This document shows positions 1 through 12,777 of a DNA stretch of 64,000 nucleotides, in pieces. The DNA is from Harmothoe impar. Its lineage: Eukaryota > Annelida > Polychaeta > Phyllodocida > Polynoidae. The DNA lies in the NCBI GenBank assembly GCA_947462335.1, contig OX381714.1:22230618-22294617 (forward strand), read 5' to 3'. The stretch's first letter is position 1; the number at the start of each line of letters is the position of its first letter. The translations under genes and the position numbers were made by a program. The notes beneath the pieces are model-generated. The model did not search any database. It was not told the DNA's origin and was given only the letters and a program-made list of their open reading frames with translations.

Positions 1-2335
1 TTTTAACCTTATAACCACATTTCTTCCTTATGCCAGAGACATGTTGTTTAAGAGTAAGGTTCTCGTCCAAAGTGACACCTAGATAACAAAAACTTTTGAC
101 CTTAGCTATGTCGTTGGTGTCAATTTGCAATATGGGGTAAGTGACTGTGTTGGTTTTAGGACGAGTGCCAGAGACCACTTGCATAGTTTTTTCGCTATTT
201 GATGATTAGATCTAAATCAGGCTGTCCAATTAATGCTAATTCAGCTGCTGTTCTACCTTCAGTTATCATAACTGCATCATCAGCATACAGAATAATTTTA
301 GAGTTTTCTGCCACATTCAGTAGATCATTTATATAGACAGAGAAAAGTAATGGCCCGAGAATGGAGCCCTGAGGGACTCCGTAGGTGACTCTGATAGCGC
401 CTGACAGCTTGTCGTTGGCCATGGTACAGTGTATTCTATTGTCTAAATAGCTTTTAAACCGTTAGAGCCAAGTGTACCTAGTTTGTTCAGTAATCTGCCG
501 TGGTGGACTGTATCAAAGGCTTTCCTCATGTCAATGAAGAGACATGAGGAAAGCCTGCCCCGTCCAATTGACATGTATATGTTTTTGGTCATTTCATGCA
601 CAGCGTCACTGGTGGATCTACCCGGCATAAACCCATACTGAAACTCAGAAAGTAAATTATTTTCCAACAGATGGTCCATCAGTTGGCTATGTACAACTCT
701 CTCCATTATTTTGCTTAGTATGGGTAAAAGGGTTATGGGGCGCCAGTTGCTTAGATTCTGCAAATCCCCTTTCTTGGGGATGGGTATGATTGTGCCTTTG
801 GCCCATTTTCTTGGAAAAATACCTTTGGTCAAGCAATTATCAATTAAGATCTTCAACTGTGGGATTACCATAAGTAGAAAGTCTTTCAGGACTCTGGCAT
901 TGACATAGTCAACGCCCGATGCTTTCCTGATATTAATTTTCTTAACAAAACCAGTTAGGTCTTTAATAGTGACTTGTCAGAAAAGAAAATCACCTTCATT
1001 ATAGGCTTCATCATTAATGACATCATCCATACTGATGTTGCCATCAAGGTGTCTGAATTTCATTGCCAGGTTATGACCCACATTCCCGTAAAATTCATTG
1101 ATGAAATTGCTAGTATCAGAAATTGGGACTTCTTCCCCATTATTATCCTGTAAATGGATAGTAGTGCTGTCTGATTTCGATGTACCCAAGAGGGAGTTTA
1201 ATGTTGCCCAGAATTTTGCTGGATTGTCCTTATGCTCAGCAACAGATGCTTTAACTTGTCTAGAGAACTCACTATGAATTACCCTATTAGTGGTTGTTCT
1301 AAGTCTCTGAGCTAGTCTGAGATTATCAATATCCATACCCCTTGACCTATGACCCAGCCTATAGGCTTCATTTTTCCTTCTGATCATCTCAATGAGGTCT
1401 GGTGGATACCAGCGTGGGGTATCCTGTCTCACCATGAAGGTTTTAATCGGACAGTTTTCGTCCAAGTACTTCAGCAGGACTTCTTCAAAGAAGTCCCATT
1501 GACTCTCAGGATTGAAAACCGTATTTAGGATGTGCCAGTTCTGCTGATCTGTTACCTCTTCAAGCCTGACAACATGGTGGATTTTATATACCCTACTTGT
1601 GATTTTGGCAACAATTTTAGTTTCTTTTGCATGTTTGAGAACCTCAAAAGTGGGTATGTGATCTGAGAGCAATAAGTTAAGTGTGCCAAAATTAGAGACA
1701 TTTTTACTGTTAGTGTATATTATGATCAATAGAAGTTGCACCCAAAGGATGCAATCTGGAAATACCAGTATTAAGCAGTCGTAGGTGGAAATCTTTCAAG
1801 AGTCCAAATATTTTACTGCACTTCCTACTTTCCCTGTGTACCATGTCAATGTTGCAATCACCAATGACATGTATCTCATGTTTTCTTATGGACCTATGTG
1901 ATAGCACATTATTCATAGTAGTGATGAAATTTGGAAAGCTCTTATTTGGAGGGCGATAGAATGAAATAATTGTCCTAACCCTATTGTCTGTTTTTTTGAT
2001 GGTGAGAACCATGATCTTAGCATATTCATTCAGTACATTCATGTCATACCTCATGCTGGTGAATGGCGCAAGAGAATTTATAACATAGCATATGATAACT
2101 CCAGCATTGGCACATCTGTCTAGCCTGAAACAGGTATGATTGTGTAACGAATATTGATTATCACAGTCTGAGTCACATAACTTTCACATGCGCTGACAAT
2201 GTCAACCTCATGTAAATGTTCATTCAATGCTGTCATTCTACCTTTTGCTTTAATACTTCTGACATTAATACCAACCAACTTGACTTTCATTTTCATAACA
2301 TCTCCTACTGCATGTAAACCCATGGTGGTTTCTTA
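1..2335 (-). pseudogene. Decayed non-LTR retrotransposon (LINE) ORF2, endonuclease plus reverse transcriptase
   Basis: Reading leftward, the pieces follow LINE ORF2 order. An APE-type endonuclease start lies at 2120-2323 (NVRSIKAKGR, DIVSACES) and its later part at 1710-2054 (GDCNIDM, then SIDH). The endonuclease end SDHIPTF and a linker lie at 977-1741. RT fingers and palm are at 443-871 (NWRPITLLP, FQYGFMPGRSTSDAV, IDMRKAFDTVHH) and the RT core is at 195-422 (GVPQGSILGPLLF, then ILYADDAVM). Bases 1-190 continue the RT thumb side (FCYLGVTLDENLTLKQHV) and run off the window. Frame changes, for example near 1720-1740, and stops separate the pieces, so the copy is dead. The motif set fits the CR1/jockey group of LINEs; the exact clade is not resolved. 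The product would nick DNA and prime reverse transcription at the target. The 3' end lies outside the window. Confidence 0.9.
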
Positions 2336-3310
2336 AGGAAAAGTTTTAGGTGTTTTGGGTTAAATGTAACTTAATTAGGTTGATTTTCACCAAGTGTGAC
2401 ATCAAATATAAATGAGGTGCAATAAATGAATAAATAATATGTATGTATATACCTGCCTAGAACAACAACAGGCGCATTATTTATTACATTTGAAACAACA
2501 AAAAGAATAAATGTGCCGGTCTAGGGTTATGCGGACGACCAACTGACAGGTAGATTGAACAGAAGGGACTGAATACAACTCCCCTACCTGGTGGTCGGTG
2601 CATGAACTATGAAGTGTGAAGGCACCATCTGGTGTGTACAATATACACTGATATTCCCGCGTCAGTAATATCTATGAGCAAGGCAGCCTGTCTGCTAATC
2701 AGTTCCTCCACTGATCACCGGGGGTGCAGGTGGGCTGGACATACGGTGGACCAATCAGGAGTCAGCCATAGGCACAAACAAAGACTGAGAGCTGGAGGGG
2801 AAGGACCTCAGGTCGGTCACTTCTCCACCACCACCAGCCGCCACCGGATCTCACTGGTGTATACTGACTGAACTGTTTATCTATTTAGTCATAATGAATT
2901 GATAATGATTTAACTTTGACATATTTACAAACATTCATATGTATGTGGTCAAGCAAAGCCTTACTTGCCTATAAGCTGCTGCATCAATTGACTTAATTGG
3001 CTCTGAGCTTGAAAACTTAACTGAAGACGACAAATGTCTGTAATATTTATCCAGATATCCCAACGTCAAAACCCCAAAACATTTATTAAATTTGTAGATC
3101 ACATAAAACCAGACACAGTCTAGTAAAGTTCACAGTTGGCGTTTTATTTCTGTTAAGCTACAAGCAATCATCTTGTAGATATGTAGAAATGCTTGTTGAT
3201 ATCAACGTTTCAAATTATAAATACGTCTTCATCAGTCAAATTTGTTTGTTCAGTTGCGAGAAGCAGGATACTGTGGTGTGGATTAACCAATAGAAACAAT
3301 CATATTGCAC
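2336..3310. other. Non-coding stretch between the LINE remnant and the receptor gene
   Basis: No coding signal was found. Minus-strand AATAAA words at 3143-3148 and 3082-3087 lie downstream of the receptor stop codon and are candidate polyadenylation signals for that gene. The ORF at 2632-2871 has no recognisable domain. Confidence 0.5.
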
Positions 3311-5264
3311 TCAGTGAACCGTTGTATTTTGACACAGCCCATGCTGGGACTGTGGGGTCAGTTGAATCGTCACAATAGCATACGTCACCAGTGTACCAAA
3401 AAGCTGAGATTAAGACAAAACATTTCAATGTATTATTAATCCATACAGGCCTGTCAAGGGAGAGCGCGAACAAATCTACATCTAAATGACTCTTTTTCAT
3501 TTTAACAATACTATATGTACTCACTGTGAGACATGAATTCTTGTCAATGACAAAGATCCTCGCAAACGTGAATCCAAAGGAAGTCATCTGCAAGTGTTGC
3601 AGGAAGAGCTGAACCTATATGAAGTGACAATTTGGACAGTTAGTGCCATGGGCTGCGTATCTCTCTATTGACATAGACAAAGACTGCTTATCCAATTAGC
3701 AAAAAGTGGAATACATGTCATGAAGAAATGTAACTGATGGATCTTATAAATAAAATGTATAGCTTGCTGATAACTTTATTGGACACAGGGGAAAATCATG
3801 GTTTCACTCACCTCTTGTATGGCCCTTGCATCAAGTGATATAAATGACAATTTGTATAAGGCAGACTTCAACAACTCCACCTACAATCAACAGTTCTAAG
3901 TCAGACAAATCAAAACTATGGCATATTTGTACCGCATGATGGCAGTTGTGAGAGAGGAAGGTAGAGGCAGGCAGAGAGGGGGGAATGGTCGGGACGGGGC
4001 AGGCAGAAAGGGAGGCACGCAAGTACTGGGGAGAGAATAGACACAATGGCTGGGGAACTAAACATCTTTCTCCCACCTTGATATCAAGCAACATAACATC
4101 TTTCCTCTCCCCCTTCTCCATGTGCTGTAGTATAACAGTAAGGGTCTTCCAGGAAACAGGTGTCAAAGTTGATACTTTTTTCCTATTCAATCTTTTCCTT
4201 CGTTTACCACAGGCCTAATGATCTCCTTATTACTTGAATATTTGATATATTGATAAGCGGTACTTTTTGGTATTTTCTAACCTTTGTTAAACTTCTTGTG
4301 CACATTTATTTATCAACAAATAAAACATATTAGAAATACTATAAGACATGATGTATGTCGTACTTACCTCATTTGACATCCAGATACAAAATAAAAGGAG
4401 GAGAATCTCCCCAAGCTTCTTAGACATCAGAAGAAGTGCGAGCGAGCTGGAATAAACCCCACTCCCCAGCAAGAACAGCTCACTGCAGAACTTCATGGTC
4501 TCCACTGAGAGGTTCAAGGCAATGATTAAGGACGCTCCTCGGTCTAATTTATCTAGTATCTCTGATATTGCTGTAAAACGGGTCCGCTCCATTGCTAATG
4601 ACATTTCAATATTATCAGCAATTCTTCTCTCAATATGCACGACCAAAATGTGGACTTCATGTTGAATCATGCAGATCAACAGAACCACAACTGCCACCGA
4701 CATAAATTTCTGGTATTTTGAAAATACATCATGTGAAAGGGAGAGATAAAAGGCATCACCCTCCATATGGAACAGTAAATAGTAGAGAGAAACAACAGTC
4801 ATAGTACTAATAACAGCAGTGAAGAACAAGGTAATCTGGAGGACAGTGACCCTTGTATGGTAGGTCCTGCACTCTACTGGGCTGTCAAGTCTCACCAGCT
4901 GGGACAACAAAGGTAGGGAATCTCTGATGCATTTAGTCAAAAAACCAATAAAAAACCATGAGAGAATATAAGGGAAGGGCCACCAGCCTTTTGAAATTCT
5001 TAGAAAAACATCATCCACTGATGTGGTGTTGAAATGTGATGTGAGGTTAAATATCCAGATAATAGGATCCGCAACCAGAATACACAAGGTTCCAAGACTG
5101 TACAATAGAAGTAAAACCGTCTTCAATCTAGACTCTTTAACACCTGTCACAGAAAGTGTGAAGACCCCTGTAGAAGCCACACAGAATCTGATCCTCTGGA
5201 AGTAAGTCTGATACTGCTCCTCATACGTCATAACCTGCTCACGGTCCTCAACTTGAACTGACAT
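3311..5264 (-). CDS. Gustatory-receptor-like (GRL) seven-transmembrane protein, four exons
   Basis: Proposed exons are 5264-4368 (299 codons), 4145-4077 (23), 3608-3525 (28) and 3403-3311 (30 plus TGA), giving 380 residues, a normal length for the family. Introns have GTAAGT, GTGGGA and GTGAGT donors and AG acceptors, and all three are phase 0. Exon 1 holds about six hydrophobic segments, around residues 48-70, 92-110, 140-165, 188-212, 245-280 and 283-296. Exon 3 reads LFLQHLQMTSFGFTFARIF, matching the pre-TM7 block of insect Grs. The last exon carries TYAIVTIQL, the family TYxxxxxQ signature in TM7. Family members are ligand-gated cation channels with a cytoplasmic N-terminus; the ligand here is unknown. 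No stop or frameshift is seen, so the gene looks functional. Exon 2 has a weak polypyrimidine tract and is the least certain exon. Confidence 0.85.
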
Positions 5265-6599
5265 ATTCTTGGATTTCCCGGTAATATAATAATAAATGAT
5301 ATTACGAGAAATATTTTGGTAGAGGATCTTAAGACATCAAAGACAAGGTTAATGTTGATCTTAACAGTACTTACGACACTAAATACGTAATTCTTATCCT
5401 AAATATACCTCGCAAAATAATGCTTCTCACAGACAGGCCTCCTTCTGGCCTGTAGCCACGAATGTACGGTTAGACACACCGCTAAAACCGACATCAGAAT
5501 TCTCTTATGAATGTGATCTGTTTGACTAGGATGGAATTTCATTATGTATCAATGATTTATCCCATTTTTCTCATGCTGCGACCATGAAACCAGATATTAT
5601 ATAAAGAAAGGGGGGTTGGGGCATCTTGAGGGAAACTTTTGTGAGATTATGCAGTTATAGTGTAGTTTTAACAATACAAGGTATTTGTAGCTAAGAATAT
5701 GTGAAGTATGTACATGTTCAGGCACTAGTTGAGAGTTGGCCCCCAACGTCCATTATGCATGAGGTAACCCTGAGATTCATCACCTTATAAAACATGGCGA
5801 CAAAATGCATGTGCAAATACTCTGAAGCACTTTGCTCCCCTTAAAAATCAAGATCAATGATTTCCTTTCAATCCCTGCTATCTATACATGTACACAATGT
5901 CTCCTGATAAGTGCGCCTACCTACTTTCAGCGGCTCAAGTCTGGTCTTCAATTTAGGGTATTCCTTATTTGAGTGTCATGGCAGTTATCATTTCTATGAT
6001 TGTAAACTGTACATCTAAAGTCATAATAAATCATCATTGCAGACGCAAAATCTGAAAAAGTTAAAAGAAAACACAGTTGAAATATCAATCATGTCGTAAG
6101 ATTGCACTGTTTGAGGAGAAAAATCAATTTTAGAGAGTAAGATGGATATCCTTGTCAGTTTGTTGGCCTAATGAATCGATAACCTGCAGAGTAATGACAC
6201 CACATTCTTGCGCCTGCATATATAGACGGCATATAAATGAACAAATAATATTGACCATGTATAAAGCATATCATATTGTGTTAGAAGCATCATATTTTGT
6301 CATGATCAGGGTGTCAACCAGATTTTACCTTTGAAAGAGGAACTTTGAAAATGGAAAAATAGGAGCAATGGGTACAAAAAAGAGGAAGAAATAGGAGTTA
6401 TAGGCGGGTGAATGTTTAATTTAAGAATTAGGCTAAATATTCAATTGAATAACAAAAACACCTTAAATAATAGCTTTATTGAGTGTCAGTGGTAACTTTC
6501 TAACAGGGGTGTGGGTATGGCAGAAAATGTATCCTCCTTCAATCTTTTCTAGCTTCCCACCCCCCAGTCTATGTAAAGTACATACATGCAAAAAAGGCT
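5265..6599. other. Upstream region of the receptor gene, no gene seen
   Basis: AT-rich DNA with no recognisable coding exon, RNA gene or repeat family. It would contain the promoter of the minus-strand receptor gene, but no convincing TATA box or initiator was identified. Confidence 0.4.
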
Positions 6600-7420
6600 C
6601 AACTCTGCATTATTCTGTGTGATTGTGGCTGGGGAGGGGGGTGGTGCGGGTTTGGAGGGAAGGATTTGAAGAGTTTGGAACTCTAGACTTGAAATACTGC
6701 ATTCTGTATTTTGCCAAAAATATATTATAGCTCAGATCTGTTTTATCTAGCCTCCATAATTGGGGCCTTGGCTTTTGGGAAGGTTTAGGTAAATTTGAAA
6801 ATATAGACCTAAAATGGTGCATTCTTGTGCATTTTGGCCAAAGATGTAACAAAATTCAGATCTGTATTAACCAGCCTTCATGATTGGGCATGGAACCTTT
6901 CTTGGATGAAAGGTTTCAAAGAGATGGTGCAATTAATCTTATGGATTTTGGCACCATATCTATTAAGGCTCAGATCAGTAATATTAACGGGGCTGGAACC
7001 TCGTTTTTGAAGGGAAAAGTTAAAAAAACAACCACACGGAAATTCTAGACTTTAAATGCATTCTAGCACAAAATAATATTAAAGCTCAGTTCTGTATCAA
7101 CCCCTTTTGGAATTTTGGAATTTTGGAAATTCTAGACTTGAAATAATGTGCATTTTCGCACAAACATATTCAAAATCAGATTTGTATTTTCCCTCTATGA
7201 TTGTGACTGAGACAATCTGCCGTTCTTACACTATCCTACTGTAAGATAACGAAATCACTGAAATAGTTTGGGTCCATTTGCATATCAAAAGCCACACGTG
7301 GAAGGGGTTTGCCCGACAACAATTTTGAAAATCTAGGATCCAAATTGTGTCATTTCTTGTATTTTGGTATTCTGTTTTGATGATATTTTCAAATCTCCCC
7401 ACATGTCATAAAGTTAAACC
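6600..7420. repeat. Diverged tandem array, unit about 100-130 bp
   Basis: A similar block recurs about six times. Each has a 'tctagacttgaaat' part, then 'tgcattctgtgcattttggc', then 'aaagctcagatctgtatta' and 'cctccatgattgggg'. Blocks start near 6660, 6790, 6910, 7040, 7125 and 7325. Copies are strongly diverged, so the array is old. The short ORFs in it are by-products of the repeats. Confidence 0.6.
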
Positions 7421-8083
7421 GATTTCTCATTGGATCTAGACAAATCACTGGAATGGCAAGTAATATCACAATCTTCAGCATTATCTTATTGACAAATCTT
7501 CAAAAAATAGGAGTAAATAGGGTTTTTTGCCCGAATATAGGAGAAAATAGGATTCTGTCGACAGCCTGCTGATGCACCATCACTGTGGTAGTGAGCGAGG
7601 TTAGCATAATGCTTGAAGGCAGCACCAGCACTTTTGTACAACAGTTAGTATCGAGTAGAAGGGTGTCTTTATTTGTTAGTTATTGTGGGGTAAAACGTCG
7701 ACCCCTCCCGAGCGGGGGGGGGGTTGGGAATCCAATGGAAGCTTTTAATCTTCACTTTGTTTTTCTGATACAAAGCAGGCAGAATACAGCCAATATATTT
7801 AGCATTATTTTGGATGGGTTTACTTGTAACTGACATGGATAATAGCAGTTTAAATTCAATTAAATAATGTTAATCTTACTTACTGTTTCTAGAGGTGAAT
7901 ACAATTATTAGAAAGCATTCCACTGTCTATTTCTACTTATGTAATGCCAGGGAAATATGTAGCAAATAAGGATAATGAAAGGCAGATCACCTTGGGTGAA
8001 ATATATGGATAGGAGGGATGGCTTTTTTCCAATTGTCAATAAATTGATTTAATATTTATTTCACTGATGGCTAAGTCACGTGG
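7421..8083. other. Non-coding stretch downstream of the gag-like ORF
   Basis: No reverse transcriptase, RNase H or tyrosine recombinase reading frame follows the gag-like ORF on its own strand. A G-rich run sits near 7719. Nothing else recognisable was seen. Confidence 0.5.
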
Positions 8084-9898
8084 TCACATATGATGACCCG
8101 GGTTGCCCTGTTGGGCATGAGGGGGGCCTTGAGGTGGGAAACCACTCCCATATCCTAGAGTGGGGTTACCCATCATCTGATTCTGGTTGCCATAGAAACC
8201 GCTAGGTTGGCTCCTGCAGTATCTACCTTCATGGGCCCCCCGGCAGTTGCTGCAAATATGTTTTTTGTTGCAAGGGTTATAGTCGCATCTGTCGCGGAAG
8301 TTCCATTGCCCACATATGTCCGGGGGGCATAGGCCTCCTTTGTTGCCGGAGCCCCGTCCCCCGCTGTTGGCCCCCCGACTTTCACTGCGCGCCTCCTCCC
8401 GGGCCAGTGCTCTGCGGACTGGTCCAGTGTTATCCGCGCCCAGGCAGTCGTGGCGGGCATCCTCATTGCAGGATACAAAATCTGTGAGGTCACCCTCTAT
8501 AACCTTGGTGGTGACCTTGAACTCATACTTAGCAAGAGTGTCGGCCTCATAAGCCTTGGACAAGCCCCTCATAGTGATGAACTGCATATGGGCAGAGTAG
8601 CCCCTGGCCATTATGCGTCTGGGAAATTCACCTTTAATGATACACTCGTGCACACATGTCATACCATACACAAGCTCTCGGTAGGACATTTGCTTATAAT
8701 CCTTGTCCACCTGCAGATGATAATCAGGCCTAATTTTTTCCCTAGACCTCTTCCTCCTGTTGTCCCTAGCATAAACCCTCAGCTCATCACAGAGAATATC
8801 TGACAAACCTTGAGGTTGACGGGGTCCCAGGAGAGCAGCATCAAAGTCTGGGGAGAGTAGTCCCAGAGACTGGTGTGATAGCCCAGCCCTCTGTAGCCCT
8901 GCCTGGATGGTGGCTGAAGCAGAGGATGGGTACAGAGGCTGTGGCCTCTGTTGCTGTTACTGCTGTTGAAACTGCTGTTGCTGCTGCTGATATGGCTGTT
9001 GCTGCTGTTGATGAGCTTGTTGGTGCTGGGCTTGCTGCTGCTGTTGCACCCAGAGCAGGTAAGACTGGTAAGAAGTGTCGGCACTGCCATTTGAATACAC
9101 ACCACCAACCTGACCTCGCTCCTCACGGGTGTCCGATCGCTCTCCACGGCCCACCTCTCGCTCTGCGCGGTCGTCGTCGGCAGAAGGAGTTATCCCCGAC
9201 AATCTGGAATCATTCTCACCTCGCTGTTGGTCTTTAAATGACAAAAACTGATGAAATTCGGCCTGCAGATCGTCCCCGGCCGCGAAACCGGAAGGGAACG
9301 AGTGGGCGCCGCCATATTTGTTATTGTCCGCGGCCGCACTTTGGTGAGGGTGAATGGCCGCTGGTCCCCCGGTGTCCGCGTGCCGCCCGCCGGCAACCAG
9401 CCGCGAATCCGCGCCCTGGTGACTCACGGCGGTTGTTTTTTCACCATCGAACGCCTCCACCGTGCCCACAGCCTGTACTACACTGCGGAATGCCGCCTCT
9501 GCAAGGTACGTGTCCTTCTCCACCCGGTTATTGCTGGCTCTAAGACCAGCCAGCTCCATCTCAGCCTCTTTCAGCCTTTGAACCCTCTTTAACTCAGCCT
9601 CTCTGGCTCTCTCTCTGATGGTGAGAGCCTCGATCCTTTGTAATTCCTGTAACAGCTCTCCCTCACGGGCCGCGTCGTACTCCTCGGCCTGCTGGTCATG
9701 TTTGCGAGTCGTACCGCCTGGGGGTCCCAACGGCTCCGGGCTGCCTTTGCCGGTCTCCTGCCGGCCCTGGGGGCCTCCATTGTCGTCCTGTGCCGGCACA
9801 GTCTTCTTAGGTGTGCCCTTATCTGGATTTGGGGCTTTGCATTGCGGACAACTTGCTCGGTTGCCATGGTATTCATGGCCACAAAAACATGTCGTCAT
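8084..9898 (-). pseudogene. Gag-like protein of a DIRS/Ngaro-type (tyrosine recombinase) retroelement, one internal stop
   Basis: One frame runs 9898 to 8084 (604 codons) and is broken only by a TAA at about 8954-8956, inside a CAG/CAA polyglutamine tract where a CAA codon would be expected. The N-terminus has a zinc-ribbon pattern (CFCGHEYHGNRASCPQC), then a charged, probably coiled-coil region rich in Arg and Glu, a long Q tract, a capsid-like middle part, and near the C-terminus a Cys/His cluster (CGQWNFRDRCDYNPC, then H, CSNC, H, C) as seen in Gag proteins of DIRS/Ngaro elements. No pol genes follow, so this is a solo or truncated gag, or a domesticated copy. The short repeats 'gatatagaggc' at 9904-9942 lie just upstream of the start. 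The stop may be a mutation, a sequencing error or a readthrough site. Confidence 0.65.
8945..9052. repeat. CAG/CTG-rich microsatellite coding polyglutamine
   Basis: Interrupted CTG/TTG triplets on the plus strand (CAG/CAA on the coding minus strand) lie inside the gag-like ORF and contain its only in-frame stop. Confidence 0.8.
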
Positions 9899-9942
9899 TT
9901 TGAGGTGATATAGAGGTGATATAGAGGCGATATAGAGGCGAT

Positions 9943-11574
9943 AACCACTAAGAATTTTTCTAAATGTCCATGATTGAAGGTGTAGCAGGCCGGCAGTGAC
10001 GTCACGGCGTCACTGGCGGGAGAGCTGGTAACACCCCCTGTCGATTAATAGTTGTACTAATTGATTAGTCCATGTCAATATTTATTTCTTGGAAAAATAA
10101 GAAATAAAATAGAATTTACTTTCATATTACTAAGGAATGTTGTATGCACAAAAAAACAGACACAGTACAATTATGTGGAATTTATTGCTGAGAATATGTA
10201 CAGGGCATGAGCAACTTGGGAAAAATGTTTCGACTAAATTTATCAGTGTACTTCAGGATACTTTCATATATGCTCGCAGCATACACCACTAAATTGCAAA
10301 TTTCATGACCTGTCTAGTGGTGTATACCTTGTCCAGAATTCTCGGGTAAAATTCTTCATTTGCCTTGTGGTCGCTACAGTGGAGTCTGGCCTATTGCCAT
10401 GTGAGTTATAGACACCAGGTGGCAGCCCACACGGCATTCTGCAGCAGCAGGAATGAAAAGAAGGTCTCTTTGAAGTCTTTGTTCAAATCTCTAGCAGTGG
10501 CATCACTCTCCGAGCAGATTCCTGGTCATGACTCAAACTCATACATTATCTACGGGGGGCAAAGATGGCTGTATCTGTACAAAGGTAATCGACCTCGGAC
10601 TGCCATCTTCCACCACAGAGGTCTGCCTACCCCCCGCTGTTAGGAAGACAGCTAGAACATGTTACAGTTGTTCAGAGACCAAACATGAAAGATGTATCTC
10701 CATGAAATTAAAAACGAAACAAAATTAATGTATTAAATACAAAGCCTCAGTAGGTTATTTAAAATTTACAGGTGTATCTAAGACAGGTACTCCACTGGTT
10801 ACTAATCAATATTCTCTGGAACTAGTTCTAAGTTCCTTCTTTTCACGCTATGGGGTGATAGGGGTAGCCACATTGTGTTAAACCTTATTAGACTGGCTCT
10901 AGTAGTCCACGTTTCAAGGTTTTAGATAAGGACTACACCTTAGTTTCTCTAGCTTTTTAATACGCATTCTGAACAGGAACTAACTAATTCTCGAAAGTTG
11001 TGATTTCTGCATAAAGTCAGGGCATGTATGAAAGAGGAACAAAGACCCGAGATGACTCTCTCAGGAATTATTATTAAGAGATCAATTCTGTCTTTTGCAT
11101 TATCATTCATCATAACAGTTAAGACTGCAGATGACTGTACCAAATGCAATTAGATACACTAAGAAGTAATGGTCTGATCATGGTGCTGCTACACACCACG
11201 TGGAGGCCAATGTTTGCTCCCCAAATACAAGCCTGATGGTGTGGTAAAGACTTGAATAGGGAACTTGAATCTGCAGAGAGTGGGTTGGCCAGGAGATGAT
11301 AGGAACAGTAGAACTGTGACTGTGTGATTGTGGAGGGGACCTTGTGGTATTGGGGTACTATAGAGTGGGAGCAAGGTAGTGGGTGGGAAGGGGAGTGGGG
11401 GAGGGAATGGTAGCAGAGGGGGTTGTAGGAGCAGGGGAGCTGTGAGATTGTGGCGGGGACCTTGTGGCCCTGTCCATGTTTGTAGAATACTGTGGGGGAA
11501 TGCACACAGTGGAGACATGTGTTCTCTCTACCACACTCCTCATGTCACTGGTCCCTGGGTTTACTGCCAGCTGC
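9943..11574. other. Non-coding stretch with a small inverted repeat
   Basis: No coding signal. The words 'tacaccacta' (near 10283) and 'tagtggtgta' (near 10315) form a short inverted repeat. The ORFs at 11119-11621 lie in G/C-skewed low-complexity DNA around 11370-11460 and look like noise. Confidence 0.4.
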
Positions 11575-11765
11575 TGGTGTGCCTGTCGCAGCCTGCTACC
11601 GGCCCCCCGTGTGCCAGACACAGCCTGCTACCGGCGACCGGTGTGCCCGACACAGCCTGCTACCGGCTGCTGGTGTGCCCGACACAGCCTGCTACGGGCC
11701 CCCCGTGTGCCTGTCGCAGCCTGTCACAGTGTGCCTATCACAGCTTGCTACCGGCCGCTGGTGAT
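11575..11765. repeat. 32-bp minisatellite, about 5-6 copies
   Basis: 'gcctgctaccgg' recurs at 11591, 11623, 11655 and 11687, exactly 32 bp apart, with degenerate copies on both sides. The unit is GC-rich compared with its surroundings. The ORFs in all three plus frames here result from the repeat. Confidence 0.85.
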
Positions 11766-12777
11766 ATATTTCCTTAAACTGTTCTTTGACCAAAGCCAAT
11801 TTGTGCCTGATTTGCAAACTGGGGACCTCTGTAGAATAATTTATATATTTTTGTTTTGATTACAAATATCTGGTAATTGAAATCACAATACATCATTTTA
11901 GGGGTTATGGCCACTTTGCACAATGAAGCATACACCCAGATTGGGCACACCTCTGTGGATGTACCTTCTCCTACCACTCTCATGGCACATTCAGACTGTG
12001 TTCAAGATGGGACTGAATACCCTGTAACAGACCGACATTCTGTGCACTGGGTGGACGTTACGGAGTACCATCTTCTACCCCTCATGACTGGACTCGACTG
12101 ACAGAATATTGGACCACTGTAATAGACTGGAGTAGCAGATTCTGTTCTGATTGGTTGGTTTGTGGTCATATGGGTGTCAGGATGTATAGCTACTGATAAG
12201 GTAAGTTACTGTGGTAATTCCCCCATGATGCACCTGGTCATGCCTTCGACCGCTATTCTATCATCTAGTATTTACTTATATTTCATTTTTAGCTGGAAAA
12301 GAGGAGTCTGTTCAATATTCACTTTAAATGTGGCAAAATCTGGCATGAAAAGGGTCCCAGCACATGTCACATGTAGATTACAAATGGATTGCAGCTCGTT
12401 TGCAGGCAAAAGTATCTTTATAAACCACATTATTCTGCATTAATTCACCTACAAACATCTATCACACATTATAAAAGGGAATCAATTTACCACGAGATAT
12501 TAAATGGCATGTTTAAACATTTATTTCAGTTTGGAGCAGATGTAAATGAATTTCTCCATTTGGTTTGATATTCCAGTGATCGCACATGGTGAGATTGTCG
12601 AGAAGACCGAGAAATTAGTTTCAGTCGGGCAAATTATTTGTAAGGATTATGGGAACTGAGCATCCAAATTTCAGTGCCCTTCATTTAGGGAGCAGAGGTT
12701 GGGGTTGTTGTTAGGTGTGTAATAGTCCCATTATAAAAAAAAAAGGTTCAATAAAATAATGGTGTCTGCTGACTACA
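11766..12777. other. Non-coding stretch
   Basis: Nothing recognisable: no coding exon with conserved motifs, RNA gene or clear repeat. Confidence 0.4.

Noticed and set aside
513..556. 16-bp inverted repeat within the RT domain as a regulatory hairpin
   Set aside because: Both arms lie in conserved RT coding sequence (RLSSCLF and MRKAFD), so chance is a sufficient explanation.
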